Origin: Linnemannia hyalina
Taxonomy: Eukaryota > Mortierellomycota > Mortierellomycetes > Mortierellales > Mortierellaceae
Assembly (NCBI GenBank): GCA_019671135.1
Contig: JAHRHY010000017.1
Span: forward strand, 992,001-1,056,000
DNA: 64,000 nt
Direction: 5' to 3'
Shown here: piece after piece, positions 47,283 to 58,119 of the stretch
How the letters are laid out: every line of letters begins with the position of its first letter
How positions within the stretch are numbered: the stretch's first letter is position 1
Made by a program: the position numbers and the translations under genes
The notes under the pieces: generated by a model
What the model saw: only the letters and a program-made list of their open reading frames with translations
The model's database searches: none
What the model was told of the DNA's origin: nothing

Positions 47283-49401
47283 TTAGACAACAACATCTAA
47301 GTTTCCCGATTCTCGAAGCTCATCGTCATCATCGTCAGCATCGGATGACTCCTCGACAACAGAGTCTTGCAGCTCATAGAGGATATCGTAACACTCGCTC
47401 AGTAGCGAGTTGCAAATGCCTTGACCTTCAGGGATCTCCTTGTCCTTGTCCAAGAACTTTCCGTCCACGCGCATATTGTCCATTGACGCCAACTTCATCT
47501 GGTATGGGTACAAGTCACGAACTATAAGAAAGCAAACAGGAGTATCAGAACTTGCAAGTGAAAAAGTGAAACCACAATGGAACAGAACAGGCAAGGTGTG
47601 GGAGCAAAAAAGAAAGAAAGAAAGCAATGCATACCTGTAAAGTCGCCGCCCCACTTTTTGACCTCGAGTAAGCATCGGCGCACAGTCAAGAGCTGGTTAT
47701 GGATAGGCATCAATGCCTCGGCAATTGGCTCAGATGCGGAGAGCAAGACATAGATGAGACGGTAGCACTTGTGCAGCATAAAGTTCAGCAGCGCCTGATT
47801 CACCCCCGGATCAACCAAAACGAGAACAAAAGAGCAACAACATGGTCAGCAAACAATATTCGCAAATCGCACATTGTGGGTAACCAATCACATTTGCAGA
47901 AATACGGATGGGGTAGGTTACCTGGCCTTCTTGGATGTTTCCTTCACGATCGACAAATTTGCCGTTCTTGCGGTGGGTGCTTATCTCGCTCAATTGGATC
48001 TCATATTGCCACAGATCTGTCTCTCTCAATGTCCAGCGCTGTGTCAAGACCAGCCTCTCCAGTTCTGTCTTGATCACCTGCAGCCGCTTAAAGATATCCT
48101 GCAGAGGCTTGGGGACCTGCTCCTTGGTGGCCAACAAGTTGTGGCAATCGTCATAACAGTCTTCCAGCAATCCAATGACCGCAGCCTGTCCACTGACAAC
48201 ATTACCCTCCTTGTCGCAAAACTTGCCGTCGACTCTCTTGGCCTCGATCTCACGCAACTCTTCCTGGATGTGGTGTACCTCTGAGGCGGTCCAGGTCGAT
48301 CGTGAGGCCAGTGTGTCGAGCTCGATCTTCAATTGAACAAGTCGCCTGTGCACGGGCGCCAGTTCTTGCGAAATGGACTTTGTAGCATTCATCAATTCGG
48401 CCATAAGATTATCTATCGTACGTAAGGGAGGCAAACAAGCAAAGCACGAAAATACCACACTGTTAGTCCAATCTGATCGTAGCACGACCACAAGGCAAAC
48501 ATGCCACGCCACTTTTGGTAAACAGAGAAGGATGACAAAAGAGAGACCAAGCAAACGTACTATTAAAGTCGAGTTTACGACGGAGAATCTTGGTTTGGAT
48601 ATCGGGTATGGAAGTCTTGGCCTCATCGACCTTGATGAAGGCCTCCAGCTCTGCAAGTCGATCCTCGTATTGCTTCAAGTCCTCTATTTTCAAGTAAAAG
48701 GACAAAGATTACAGTTTAGCCAAAATGATTTTCACCGTCCGATATCATAAGCGCGCGCATTCTTTTTTCGTTGAACCTTCCGGAACAATCAAAAGAGGAA
48801 GTCGTGAATGTGGAGAGGGAGTAAAGAAGATTAGACTTACCAGCGCCGTACATGCCATCTGATTCCTGGAGTCCTGTCAGGCATTGCTATTAGCAGAATG
48901 AACGATTCAGAGAAGAGGTTGCGATAGTCCCTCGGTGAGTGCGCCTGTCCCTGTAATTCATATCCGATTCGCAGAGTCTGACACTGATGGTACTGGTGGG
49001 ACCAAGAACACGACGAAAAGATTTTTTCCTTCTCACGTCCCGAATCCATGTCATTTCCACGCGGGGTGACATACCTTGATGGTGAGCAGTTGGACATAGG
49101 TGGCCGGACTCTCTTTAGTCTTTCCGATGGCCATGAAACAGAGCGAGAGGATAACAAAGACGTCGTCGAGAATACTGTTGACGTTATTCCTGTTTCCCCA
49201 GATGGTCGATGCGCCACGGATCTCCTCCAGCCGCTGGAGCTGGACAGAGAGTTCGTCGTAGAGCCCGGTGACGGTCGAGGTCTTGATGAACTGTGAACGG
49301 TCCTTTTTGATAGCTGTCAGACGGTGCTTGATAGAGACGAGTGCCTCGAGGATGGGCTGCTCCTCGATAGGGATCTGGTCTGGCGTGGGAGTTGAAGTCA
49401 T
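47283..49401 (-). CDS. DUF2408-like fungal protein with three copies of a GKFxDxxGxxxxGQ motif
   Basis: Six exons, 49401-49075, 48865-48841 (25 nt), 48683-48561, 48412-47922, 47794-47635 and 47521-47283, give 454 residues. The protein is helical and charged. An N-terminal unit (ILEALVSIKHRLTAIKKDRS) is followed by repeating modules. Each module ends in a similar block: VDGKFCDKEGNVVSGQ, KNGKFVDREGNIQEGQ and VDGKFLDKDKEIPEGQ, followed by a helix with a Leu-Leu/Cys pattern (LLEDCYD, MLHKCYR, LLSECYD). The C-terminus is acidic. This matches my recollection of the uncharacterised fungal DUF2408 family; no function is known to me. The 25-nt exon is needed to keep the frame and restores ESDGMYGA before EDLKQYEDRL. 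The gene is well supported; the family name is less sure. Confidence 0.8.
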
Positions 49402-50196
49402 TTGGTTTTGACAAGTTAGGGATGTAAAAAAGTGTGAGAAAGAAAAAAGTGATTGGGGCTAGAAAAGGGTTTAGGGTAGTGTTGATGAGAGAGTAGACTG
49501 GGTGGGAGTGTGAGTATGTGTGAGTGCTCGTGCGTGGTTGTTGTAAAAGGGGGAGTGGAGGGGGAGGAGGATGGATGATAAGGAAGAAAAGTAAAAAAAA
49601 GACAAAAGGGAGAAGACGAGAGAGAAACTACCCTCGTCTTTTATGACTTTTTTGTCTGTCCCAAAACGGACACTTTGCCCTTGGCCGAATTGGCTCAATA
49701 GGTGCGTCATGGCTCTCTCTCTCCTCTTCTTCCCAACCATCCATGACTTCATTCTCCCAGCGTTCAGGATTTATGGTCACACTTGTTCCGCCTTTCCTTA
49801 TTATTCCTCTTCTCTTTATATATGGCAATTGCCCTTCGCCGGAATGTGTCCATTCGAGCCGCAAGTGAAAGAAAAGTCGGTTTTTTGTATATATAATAAG
49901 CATTACTCCTGATAAACCAGTGAGACAAACAAAGTCATCAATGATGGTGTCTGGGTGGATGGACCGGTCCTTCTCTTGACTGTCAATCTTCCGAAGGGTG
50001 AAAAAGAGAAGCATCATTATGTTTTACGTGTCCCGACTACCATGAACTGCCTCTCCTTCTTCACTATTACAGTATATCTTTTTGTGCGCCACTTGTGGCC
50101 AGGTGAGCAGGCCAAAGGACCTGGGAGACGGCTGGTTAAGCTATATACATTTCGTGGCTTTATTCAGACCCTCAGTAGGACAACATAGAGCAAAAT
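49402..50196. other. Intergenic, DUF2408-like promoter and BET2 3' flank
   Basis: 0.8 kb between two minus-strand genes. It carries purine-rich sequence on the plus strand (about 49400-49625), consistent with a CT-rich leader on the minus strand. No gene was seen. Confidence 0.5.
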
Positions 50197-51700
50197 CTAA
50201 TGCTTTTCGATCAAGCCAATGCGCTGGATAACATGACGAGGCATGCAGTACACAGGATCGACTGCAACCAGTCCAGGGTATCCTAGAAGCGATAATCCTG
50301 CAATACCAAACACCGTGTGGAACACATCTGGCATGTTCCCTGGGCGATCTGCGATTCCACCCGTCTCTGTGTCCTATGTTATCATTGACCAAAGCAAAAA
50401 ATGAAAATGCTCAGTTTCTTGTAGCCACCTTCAAAGTTTCCGCACAAACCATCTCTTTCAGTACGAAAGTAAAGCCGTTGGTGGTGCTTACCTGGGCCTC
50501 AAGAATAAAGCGGATCAACTTGGGTGCGTCGATCCAGTGGGTCCGATTCAACATGCTGAGACTGCTCAGAACCCACCACGAGTAACAGACATCCTCCAGC
50601 TTCTCTGGTCGACCATTCAATCCTCCATTCTTGAGCTGTCTCTCGCTGAGCCACCACCCTAGCTGGTCAGCATCAACATGATGCAGTGCGCCCAAGATGG
50701 TCAAGGTTCCGACACAGACATACACCTGAGCAGCATGGCTCTCTCCCCCGGGCGATGATCCGAATCCGCCGTCAAAGTTACGGCATCGGACCACATAGTC
50801 GATGGTCTTTTGCAGATCCAGCCTCTTGTCGTCCAGTTTCTTCAGCAGGCTCAGGCAGTTGATCGCGCAAAAGATGAATCGAGTATCCGTTTCGCCCCAC
50901 GAGTCACCGCTGAATGATCCATCCTCGTTTTGCAACGACGCGATATCTGTTTGCAATTAATAAAGTAGGGCGAGGGTTAATCGGTCGGAAGATAATCAAC
51001 AAATGAATACCGCCCTATGCATTTCGCTTCGTGATCATTTCAGACTTACAGTCAACAACCTTGTCCACCTGGATTGCATCCAGACGGTCGTATGTAATCA
51101 AGATCTGAACGGCGCTCAATGTCGACAGGATGTGAGGGTCATGGTCGATATGGCCTCCGAATCCACCTAATGCGTTCACACGATGGATATGATAGTGGAG
51201 TTAGGGGGTCGTACTTTTCTTCTTTTCATCCTTAGTCTCATCCGTGGTTCGACGTTAGGCGATAGACGGGTATCATGACGTCACAATGGCCCAATGCAAC
51301 CCCCTTGCTATTGAGAAGGGTCAGGCTATTTTTTACCATTGTCGTGTTGGCACTTGACGAGGTACTCGACAATTTGTTCCTGGTCCAGTGCATCCGGGTG
51401 ACCGAGTATATGAAGTGCTGTTGCTCCCCAATAGAGTCCGTTGACCCTGAGATGCTCCGTGAGCCAGTACTCGAGGTCGTTCTTTTTCTAAGAGTGTCAA
51501 TATAAAATCACGATACGTGTCAGTTTCTAATAGGTTCTGAAAGAAAGAAAAAAAAACAACAGAGATTGCCAGAACATCCTAGTGGGTTGAGGTTGACATA
51601 CGGTGTCGAGGGCTTGAATGTACTTGACATGCTGGTCCAGGAGAAATTCAGGAGCGGATGCGTCCACCGCGGTGGTTTCTTCGTTCGGGACAGACATCAT
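50197..51700 (-). CDS. BET2: Rab geranylgeranyltransferase beta subunit
   Basis: Five exons, 51700-51602, 51487-51337, 51166-51050, 50946-50492 and 50373-50197, give 332 residues, normal for the family. With an alpha subunit and a Rab escort protein, the enzyme attaches geranylgeranyl groups to Rab GTPases for vesicle traffic. The alpha-alpha barrel repeats are clear: [94 protein letters not shown] and [20 protein letters not shown]. The zinc ligands expected in this family (Asp in DTRF/LEDVCYS, Cys in DVCYS, His in FHTVF) are present. Two ATGs in tandem open the frame; I used the first. The gene diverges from HOB1. Confidence 0.95.
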
Positions 51701-52127
51701 TTGGATGCGTGGTTGTTGCCAGTTGTGGTTGTGTTCTTGTCAGCAATAGTAATAAGTTCCTGCTCTTGGTTGGTTACGTTCTTTTCTTTACTTTGTGGTT
51801 TTTTTTTTGCGGCAATGAGTCGAGGATAAGGGGCGTGTAAGTCGTGGGGATGATGAGCATGAAAGAAACAAGGGTGTCCTCTCTGTTCAGCAAGAAAAGT
51901 TGGACAAAGCTTGCGATATGTGACTGTCTCTTCCGTCTCCTGCATGAATCGCATGTGCGACCACAGCCACGAGTTGTGAGACTTTTTTTTTTTTTTTTTT
52001 ACTGTGCTCGAACTTCAACCGCCTCTTTCTTTTTACTCACACTCACTTACAATTTCAGCATTCCAACTACTCCCTCTCCGCCGCCTCGCAAGCAACACGC
52101 TACAAAAACAACGACAACGACCGCACT
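51701..52127. promoter_or_regulatory. Divergent promoter: BET2 / HOB1
   Basis: 427 bp between start codons, with an 18-nt T run at 51983-52000 and a CT/CAA-rich leader before HOB1. Confidence 0.5.
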
Positions 52128-54412
52128 ATGAGCTGGCAAGTCGACAACCGCGCATGATGATTAACCTTGGTCGGCAAGTGCAAGTGACCCACTTGCCTAA
52201 CACTGCCGAACTCTTCAAACTACTTTGTCACATCATAGGAAGGGATTCACCAAGGCCGTCTACAGGCTGCCGCATACAATCTCCACCAAGACTGGCATCC
52301 GTGATGGTACAACGCAACAGCTCAACTTCCTCTTTTTTACTTTGATACGCCCTCCAAAGCCAGAAGGAGCAGGACGATCAACCACCACCACACATGATAT
52401 CATGTTCATATCCTTTTCTCTTTTCCTTCTGCACAAATAGAAACGAGAGATGACGAGTTTGCAGAGTTGAACGGCAAGTTCACTACCTGCGAAAGGGTCA
52501 CCGCCAATCTGTTGCAAGAGGTCATGAAGTACCGCGACAATATCACCTGTAAGTGCTTCCTCCACACCCTTCATTCAATTAAGGCGTAGAGTGTTCCTTT
52601 ACAAACAAAATAACCCGCCTGGGTGCCCACGAAGGCAACCTGGAGGATAGCAGAAACAAAGACAACTTGGCCTGACCCAGCTTTTTCTTCCTTCCACCTT
52701 CCTATCCTACCCAATAAAAATGTGTCAGCCATGCTGAACCACCAAGCAGAGTTTGGGATCGTCCTTGCCGAGATCTATGACCCTAATCTGAGTATGCCCA
52801 GTGGCGAGGTCACCCCGCGTCGAGCCCCGACCGCGCCAGAGTCGATCCAGGCTGTTGATAACTTCCAGGCTGTCATGAGAGAAACAAGGGACATTCTCCT
52901 CCCCGAGGTGGTATGTCAAGAATGAAGGAGGGTTTGGGCTCTGATCCGTTTGACTTGAGTAATGTGAATTGTCGTTTTTTTCGCACGGGCATGAGCTAAC
53001 GCCGCCTCTGACAATTGACGATCCATGCAACACAATAGGACAATCTGGAGTTGACTGTGGTTCGACCTCTGCAAGAGATGTTGAACAACATGAAGCTGAT
53101 CCGCAGGACCATAACCAAGAGGGAACATAAGCTGATCGACTATGACCGCTACCGCCTCTCGCTCAAAAAGCTGACGGACAAGAAGGAGCGAACCCTTAAC
53201 GACGAAAAGCAGATATACAAGGTACGTTTTATTATACGTTTTTCTTGTATCGTTCCACCCAACTCTTTGCCCTCAAGATTGTAACGTACTGACCGTTTAT
53301 AATCCTCCTTTTCTACTTAACAATTAAATAGCTGGAGTCACAATTGGAGGTGGCAACAGCAGACTACGAGGGGCTAAACGGGTTGCTGAGAGAGGAGCTC
53401 CCTGGGTTCTTCTACTACAACACAAAGTTGATCGAACCTGTCTTCAACTCGTTTTATTTTTTGCAGCTCCGCATCTACAACATCATGCTGGAGCGCATCA
53501 CCCCACTTGCCAACAGTGGCTACTACAATCTGACCATGAACGTTCTCCAAGGCTATGAGGCCAGGAAACAAGACACTGCCCCAACGGTCGAATCCGTCGA
53601 AAAAATCACCCGCAAGTCAGTCACCACCAGTAAGCTTCCCTTGACTCGAGGTTGGACAAGACACATGTTACAACCGCACGTCCCTTGGCGCAACATTTAC
53701 TAATCCTTCTTTGCGTATGTTTTGATTCTCCTTTGCAGGCTATGCGAGCAAGTATGGACGACCCTCTTATGAGGAAGGTGCAGAGGAGCACCAGGGAGTC
53801 CCGGCGCTGGCACCCAATACCCACCGTGGGTATTCTCCTACTGCCCCAACAGCAGGAGTCAAGCCCTGGCAAGCCGGTATCGCCTCTGCAGGGGCAAAAC
53901 CATGGCAGACTGGAGGATCTGCAGCACCACAAGCACCGGAAGCTGCTGGACTCAAGCCTTGGCAGACTGGAGCAGCAGCATCTTCGGCTCCCCCTCCTGC
54001 TTACAATGCCATGCCAGCTCCAACCACACCAGTAGCAGCCACTGAGAAGTCTGGATCACAATACACTGGACCGTCGAATGTCAACATTCACTTGACGCCG
54101 TCGATTTCTGGTACGATTTCAGGGACTGCGGCAGCAGCAGCGACGTCGCATGCGGTAAACAGTTTTAATGCGACGCTCAACCAGAAGAAAGGCCCTCCTC
54201 CACCTATCCCCAAGCGAATTGGAGTTTCTGGAGGGGCCAAGATGGCGGTGGCGCTGTATAATTATGATGCTCAGCAGGCTGGAGACTTAAGTTTCCGAAA
54301 GGACGATCATATTGAGATTATTGAAAAGTCGAACAGCGCGAACGACTGGTGGACAGGTAGGCTGAACGGGAAGCAAGGTGTCTTCCCTGGGAACTATGTC
54401 CAGGAGCTGTGA
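52128..54412 (+). CDS. HOB1: BAR-SH3 protein, Rvs167/Hob1 (amphiphysin) family
   Basis: Seven exons, 52128-52135, 52239-52306, 52441-52548, 52729-52910, 53039-53221, 53332-53629 and 53739-54412, give 506 residues. These proteins bend membranes and act with actin in endocytosis. The N-terminus reads MSWKGFTKAVYRLPHTI, the Hob1-like start. The BAR domain runs through SMLNHQAEFGIVLAEIYDP, LQEMLNNMKLIRRTITKREH and FYYNTKLIEPVFNSFYFLQL to about residue 250. A Pro/Ala/Thr linker follows, with three KPWQ(A/T)G motifs. The C-terminal SH3 domain (about 450-506) has ALYNYDAQ, DLSFRKDD, DWWTGRLNG and GVFPGNYV. Exon 1 codes only 8 nt, and its intron starts GCAAGT. That GC-AG junction is the only one found that yields the conserved MSWKGFTK start. 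Confidence 0.9.
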
Positions 54413-54440
54413 GAAATGAGTAGTGACTGCGAGACTGAGA

Positions 54441-54446
54441 AATAAA
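54441..54446 (+). terminator. Polyadenylation-type hexamer AATAAA
   Basis: It lies 29 nt after the HOB1 stop. The next gene's ATG is only 131 bp from that stop, so HOB1's 3' end and UBE2J1's leader are packed together. Confidence 0.45.
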
Positions 54447-54543
54447 AAAAAAGGAATTGGGCGGATGTATCTCTGCCCTTTTCTCCTTCTTCCCCCAACC
54501 AACCCACCCCTCTCCTTCTCTCTCAGCCCACACAGAATACGAC

Positions 54544-56479
54544 ATGGCCTCTCTTGCGGGCATCCCTGCCCAGTACAACAAAAAGTCCTCGGGTAATACA
54601 CCACAACAGCACTCTTACCTCCCACTCCTCTGCATCAGCTCATTCTACACACTCAACTCAATACATCCACACGACATCAACCCCACGACCTACTTGCCTG
54701 CTTACTTTCATGGAACTTTTGCATGCAGAGAAGACTGACAGCCACCTCCTTCATTACTTCGTCCTTTTCTCAACCCTATACTTGCCAATGAACTCTTATG
54801 ATATACTGTAGCTGTCAAGCGTATTATGCAAGAGGCAAGGGAGCTCGTCCGGGAACCGTCAACCGATTTTGCCGCCAACCCTCTCGAAGTAAGCCTGGCC
54901 TCCTCACTCGCAGCGAATTAGTGTGCTCAAATATTTTTATTTTCAGACGTATCGTGGCCTGCCAACACATCGTACACTGGAATGGGGTTCGTCGTCAAGG
55001 AGAACATCAGGGTGCTGACCTCTGTTTGTGTCTAATCCCACATACTACAACGTGAACCCCCGCCGTAAATACAGATTTCTAATCGACAGACATCAATCAT
55101 CCCACACTTTATCCTTTGCTTAGACGGATATCTTTGAGTGGCATTTCACGATCAGAGGACCAGAGGAGACAGAGTTTGAGGGCGGACTCTATCATGGTCG
55201 GATCCTCTTGCCCAACAATTATCCTTTTGCTCCGCCCAGTCTGATGTTCCTGACGGTAAACTATCTCCACACATGTCATATCCGATATGGGTGCGTATGT
55301 GTTTCGAGGGTGGGAAACAAATGGACAATGGCCTCATGAAATTATTTTCTCTCCCCTATATTAACATATAGCCTAATGGACGGTTCGAGCTGAACAAGAA
55401 AGTGTGTCTGAGCATCACAGGATACCATCCAGAGTACTGGCAGCCTGCTTGGGGGATCCGCACAGTATTGGTCGCCGTCATGGGATTCTTGCCTACTGAG
55501 AGTAAAGGCGCCATTGGTGGACTGGATACCAGCGTCGATGCCCGAAAAGCGCTCGCTATCAGGTAAGCCTTCAATAACGTGAATAATAGGGGGGGCAGAC
55601 TGATAGAAGCAAGAGGATAGGGAGTGGCGGCCTTTGTGCGTTTTTGTTTGTGTAGTCGAGTGCTTATTTTATTGGCCACCCCTGAAAGTACACGAAAAGA
55701 AAAGTAGAAAAATGAGAACTCCCTCCTCCATCCAACTCCCGCTCCTTCCACAAGTTTGCACGAGCACTAACAGTGAGGCGTCTCTTTTCATCACTTTTTT
55801 GTGGATGTGTAGATCGAAAACGTGGGTGTGCCAGACGTGCCATTCGGACATGGTGACAATTTTGCCGGACGTCGCACCAGAGAATGTTGTCAAAGCCTTC
55901 CTCAAAGCTGACGAGATGCCACCCGAGTTTTCGTTCGGATATGAGGCTGACAAGAAGAAGGCCGCAGAGGACGACGCTCAGGGAAGCAGCAATGGAACAG
56001 GAGGCAACTCACCAAGCAGTCAGGGAGCAGATGACAAGGGATCAAAAACAAAGGATTCCTCGACAACAGCGCCCTCTTCACCTACTAGGACAGCTGCGTC
56101 AAGTCCAAGGACTAGGGTGGTATCGCCAGGACTTTCCTCAGCTGAAGCACGAGCTCTTGCCGCCCAGGCCCAGGATTCTTCTTCAGCAACAACAGCTCCT
56201 TCTACTATCCCTCTCCCAACGGACTCGTCCAAGGAACAGGAATCAGTATCAGCTACAACTTCGTTGCCATCACCGGCGGCACCAACGTTCACATCTGCAC
56301 ATTACAATCCAGCACAGCCCCAACCTACCAATCCTCCAACGCGGCCACAGCAGACACAAGGACAACAGCAGACACAGCAGATTCACAGGGTCCACTCCAG
56401 TCCCATTTGGCTGGATGTCCTCATTATCGGATTTGGCGGTGTTTTGGTTGCGCTTGTTCTTAAGCGTTTTTTAATGTAG
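54544..56479 (+). CDS. UBE2J1: ER-anchored ubiquitin-conjugating enzyme E2, UBE2J1/Ubc6 type
   Basis: Five exons, 54544-54592, 54812-54888, 55124-55255, 55372-55562 and 55813-56479, give 371 residues. This E2 ubiquitinates misfolded proteins leaving the ER (ERAD). The catalytic domain is of the non-canonical J type: KRIMQEARELVREP, IFEWHFTIRGPEETEFEGG, YHGRILLPNNYPFAPPS, NGRFELNKKVCLSITGYHPE with the active Cys at about residue 98, and WQPAWGIRTVLVAVMGFLPT. The WVCQTCH segment after the domain resembles animal UBE2J1. A long Ser/Pro/Gln-rich linker leads to one C-terminal membrane anchor (LDVLIIGFGGVLVALVL) that ends at the C-terminus, typical of a tail-anchored protein. AATAAA lies at 56528. 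Confidence 0.94.
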
Positions 56480-56527
56480 AGATGGGACACATTGTCAGGA
56501 GTTATGAGCCGAGTATCTTCTAGAGCA

Positions 56528-56533
56528 AATAAA
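56528..56533 (+). terminator. Polyadenylation-type hexamer AATAAA
   Basis: It lies 49 nt after the UBE2J1 stop. Confidence 0.45.
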
Positions 56534-57360
56534 GCAGGATGTCCGTTGCTCATCCACAAAAAACATGCTGGCAATGAAGGTGATGGAAAAGAGCCAAATT
56601 ATCCCGGGATCTGATTATCCATGTGGGATCTGCGTACTACTGCCTGTCACTATTGCCACCAATGTTCAGGAGGACTCCCCGCCTCTTTCATTTCTTGCTT
56701 TTTTAATTTGGCCGCCGCGTTCCTTTTCTTCCCCCTCATCTTCTTCCGCCCTTTCGCTCACCTCCAACCCTCCCATCTCTCGCCATTCAACTTTGCTCAT
56801 CTGATGACAGACAGGGATTCTTTCGCCCTCATCGACGTTCATAACCTTCTTAACGGGAGGCTCATTCTTAGTCCAAGAAACAATTCTTTCATCGCCATTC
56901 GAAAAACGACGGCCTCGAGGAGAAAATGAAAAGTTCATGGCTCATGCCTACATTCACTACCCCATCCATGTTCTCTCATTCTATTCCCGAGTCCATGGTG
57001 ACACCAGAGTAAGTAGTCAAACAGAAGAGGTAGAAACGAGTGAGGTTTATTGAAGTGAAGAGAAGCTTATTTAAACTTAGGCTATAGCGCAAGTAGGTGG
57101 TGTTAATACATGATGATAGAGAGGGTACTACTAGGAGCTAGAAGTGATATATGGATGATAAAAGGTGATAGCTGATGGTAGGAAGGTAATGAGTAAAAGA
57201 GAGTTTTAAAGCAGTGATACAGGGTCAAAGTTAGATCACTGATCTTGTCACAAGGGTTCCAGCAGTTGATCAAGATCAAAACGTGGACCATAAACAAAAA
57301 ATGAAACCAAAGTCCGTCCACAGCAAGAGAACCTCACAATCAAGCCTATCTATGAATGCC

Positions 57361-57388
57361 AAAAAAAAAAAAAAAAAAAAAAAAAAAA
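57361..57388. repeat. Poly-A run, 28 nt
   Basis: Equal longest homopolymer in the window, directly after AT-rich non-coding sequence. Confidence 0.9.
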
Positions 57389-58119
57389 CTGGAGATACTG
57401 GATGATGACGACCACCCGACGAGGTCAGCTAATATTCATCTGGGCCTCTTCCTTCAAGTGTTGTGTTGCGGTTGCTAGTTTTATTGTGATTTCCTCTCCC
57501 TTTGAACCAACGGCATTCATTGGCACCTTCTTCAAGATCTCAAGATCGCTCTAAACGACGTGTTGCGAATTGAAAAGCTTCAGGAATGGTGTGTGTGTGT
57601 TGTTGACGGTGTTTTTTGGTGGAAAGATATTGAACGTGCATGTTATTGAATGGGACAAAGGACAACACAATTAAGCGAAAACGAAAACAGCAGGACGGAC
57701 GTCCGGCTCAATGAATTGCAACATAATTGTTCTCAAAAAGCATCTTAGAACGCCACCAGCTTTCTATTGGGTGGATCGCAACATACCTCAAACGTACAAT
57801 ATTGAATTGAGAAAGACTGGGTACCTGTTGCATGATGCGTCTGCGTGGGATTTACTGGCGATGTAGGGTATGAAGAGACGCGTCGTGCATTTCTTTCTTT
57901 TTTGTTTGTGTTGTCGAGCGAGACCTTGGAGGTGTGTGTGTTCAGAGGCACAGTCGAGTGATCTGGACGCGTTTTTTTCCTCGCTCTGACTGGCTGCCCT
58001 AGAATCAAAGCTCACAGTCACGATTGGTTCTTTCTCTCTCTCACACACACAGGTTCTTCAAGAATCAAACAACCACTCCCCATCACCCACAATCATCAAC
58101 AAGACATACCAAGCACAAC

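Larger units (their letters stand above)
56480..58119. other. Intergenic with long poly-A run
   Basis: 1.6 kb between two plus-strand genes. It holds an AATAAA for UBE2J1, AT-rich sequence without long ORFs (about 57000-57360) that ends in a 28-nt A run, and a CA/CT-rich MED7 leader. No gene was supported. Confidence 0.45.

Noticed and set aside
51276..51283. CRE core TGACGTCA inside BET2 intron 2
   Set aside because: An 8-bp palindrome is expected about once in 65 kb by chance and the flanks are not symmetrical.
54950..55035. Exon-like stretch after a CAG acceptor in UBE2J1 intron 2
   Set aside because: It does not encode any part of the E2 fold, and the true next exon (TDIFEWHFTIRGP) begins at 55124.
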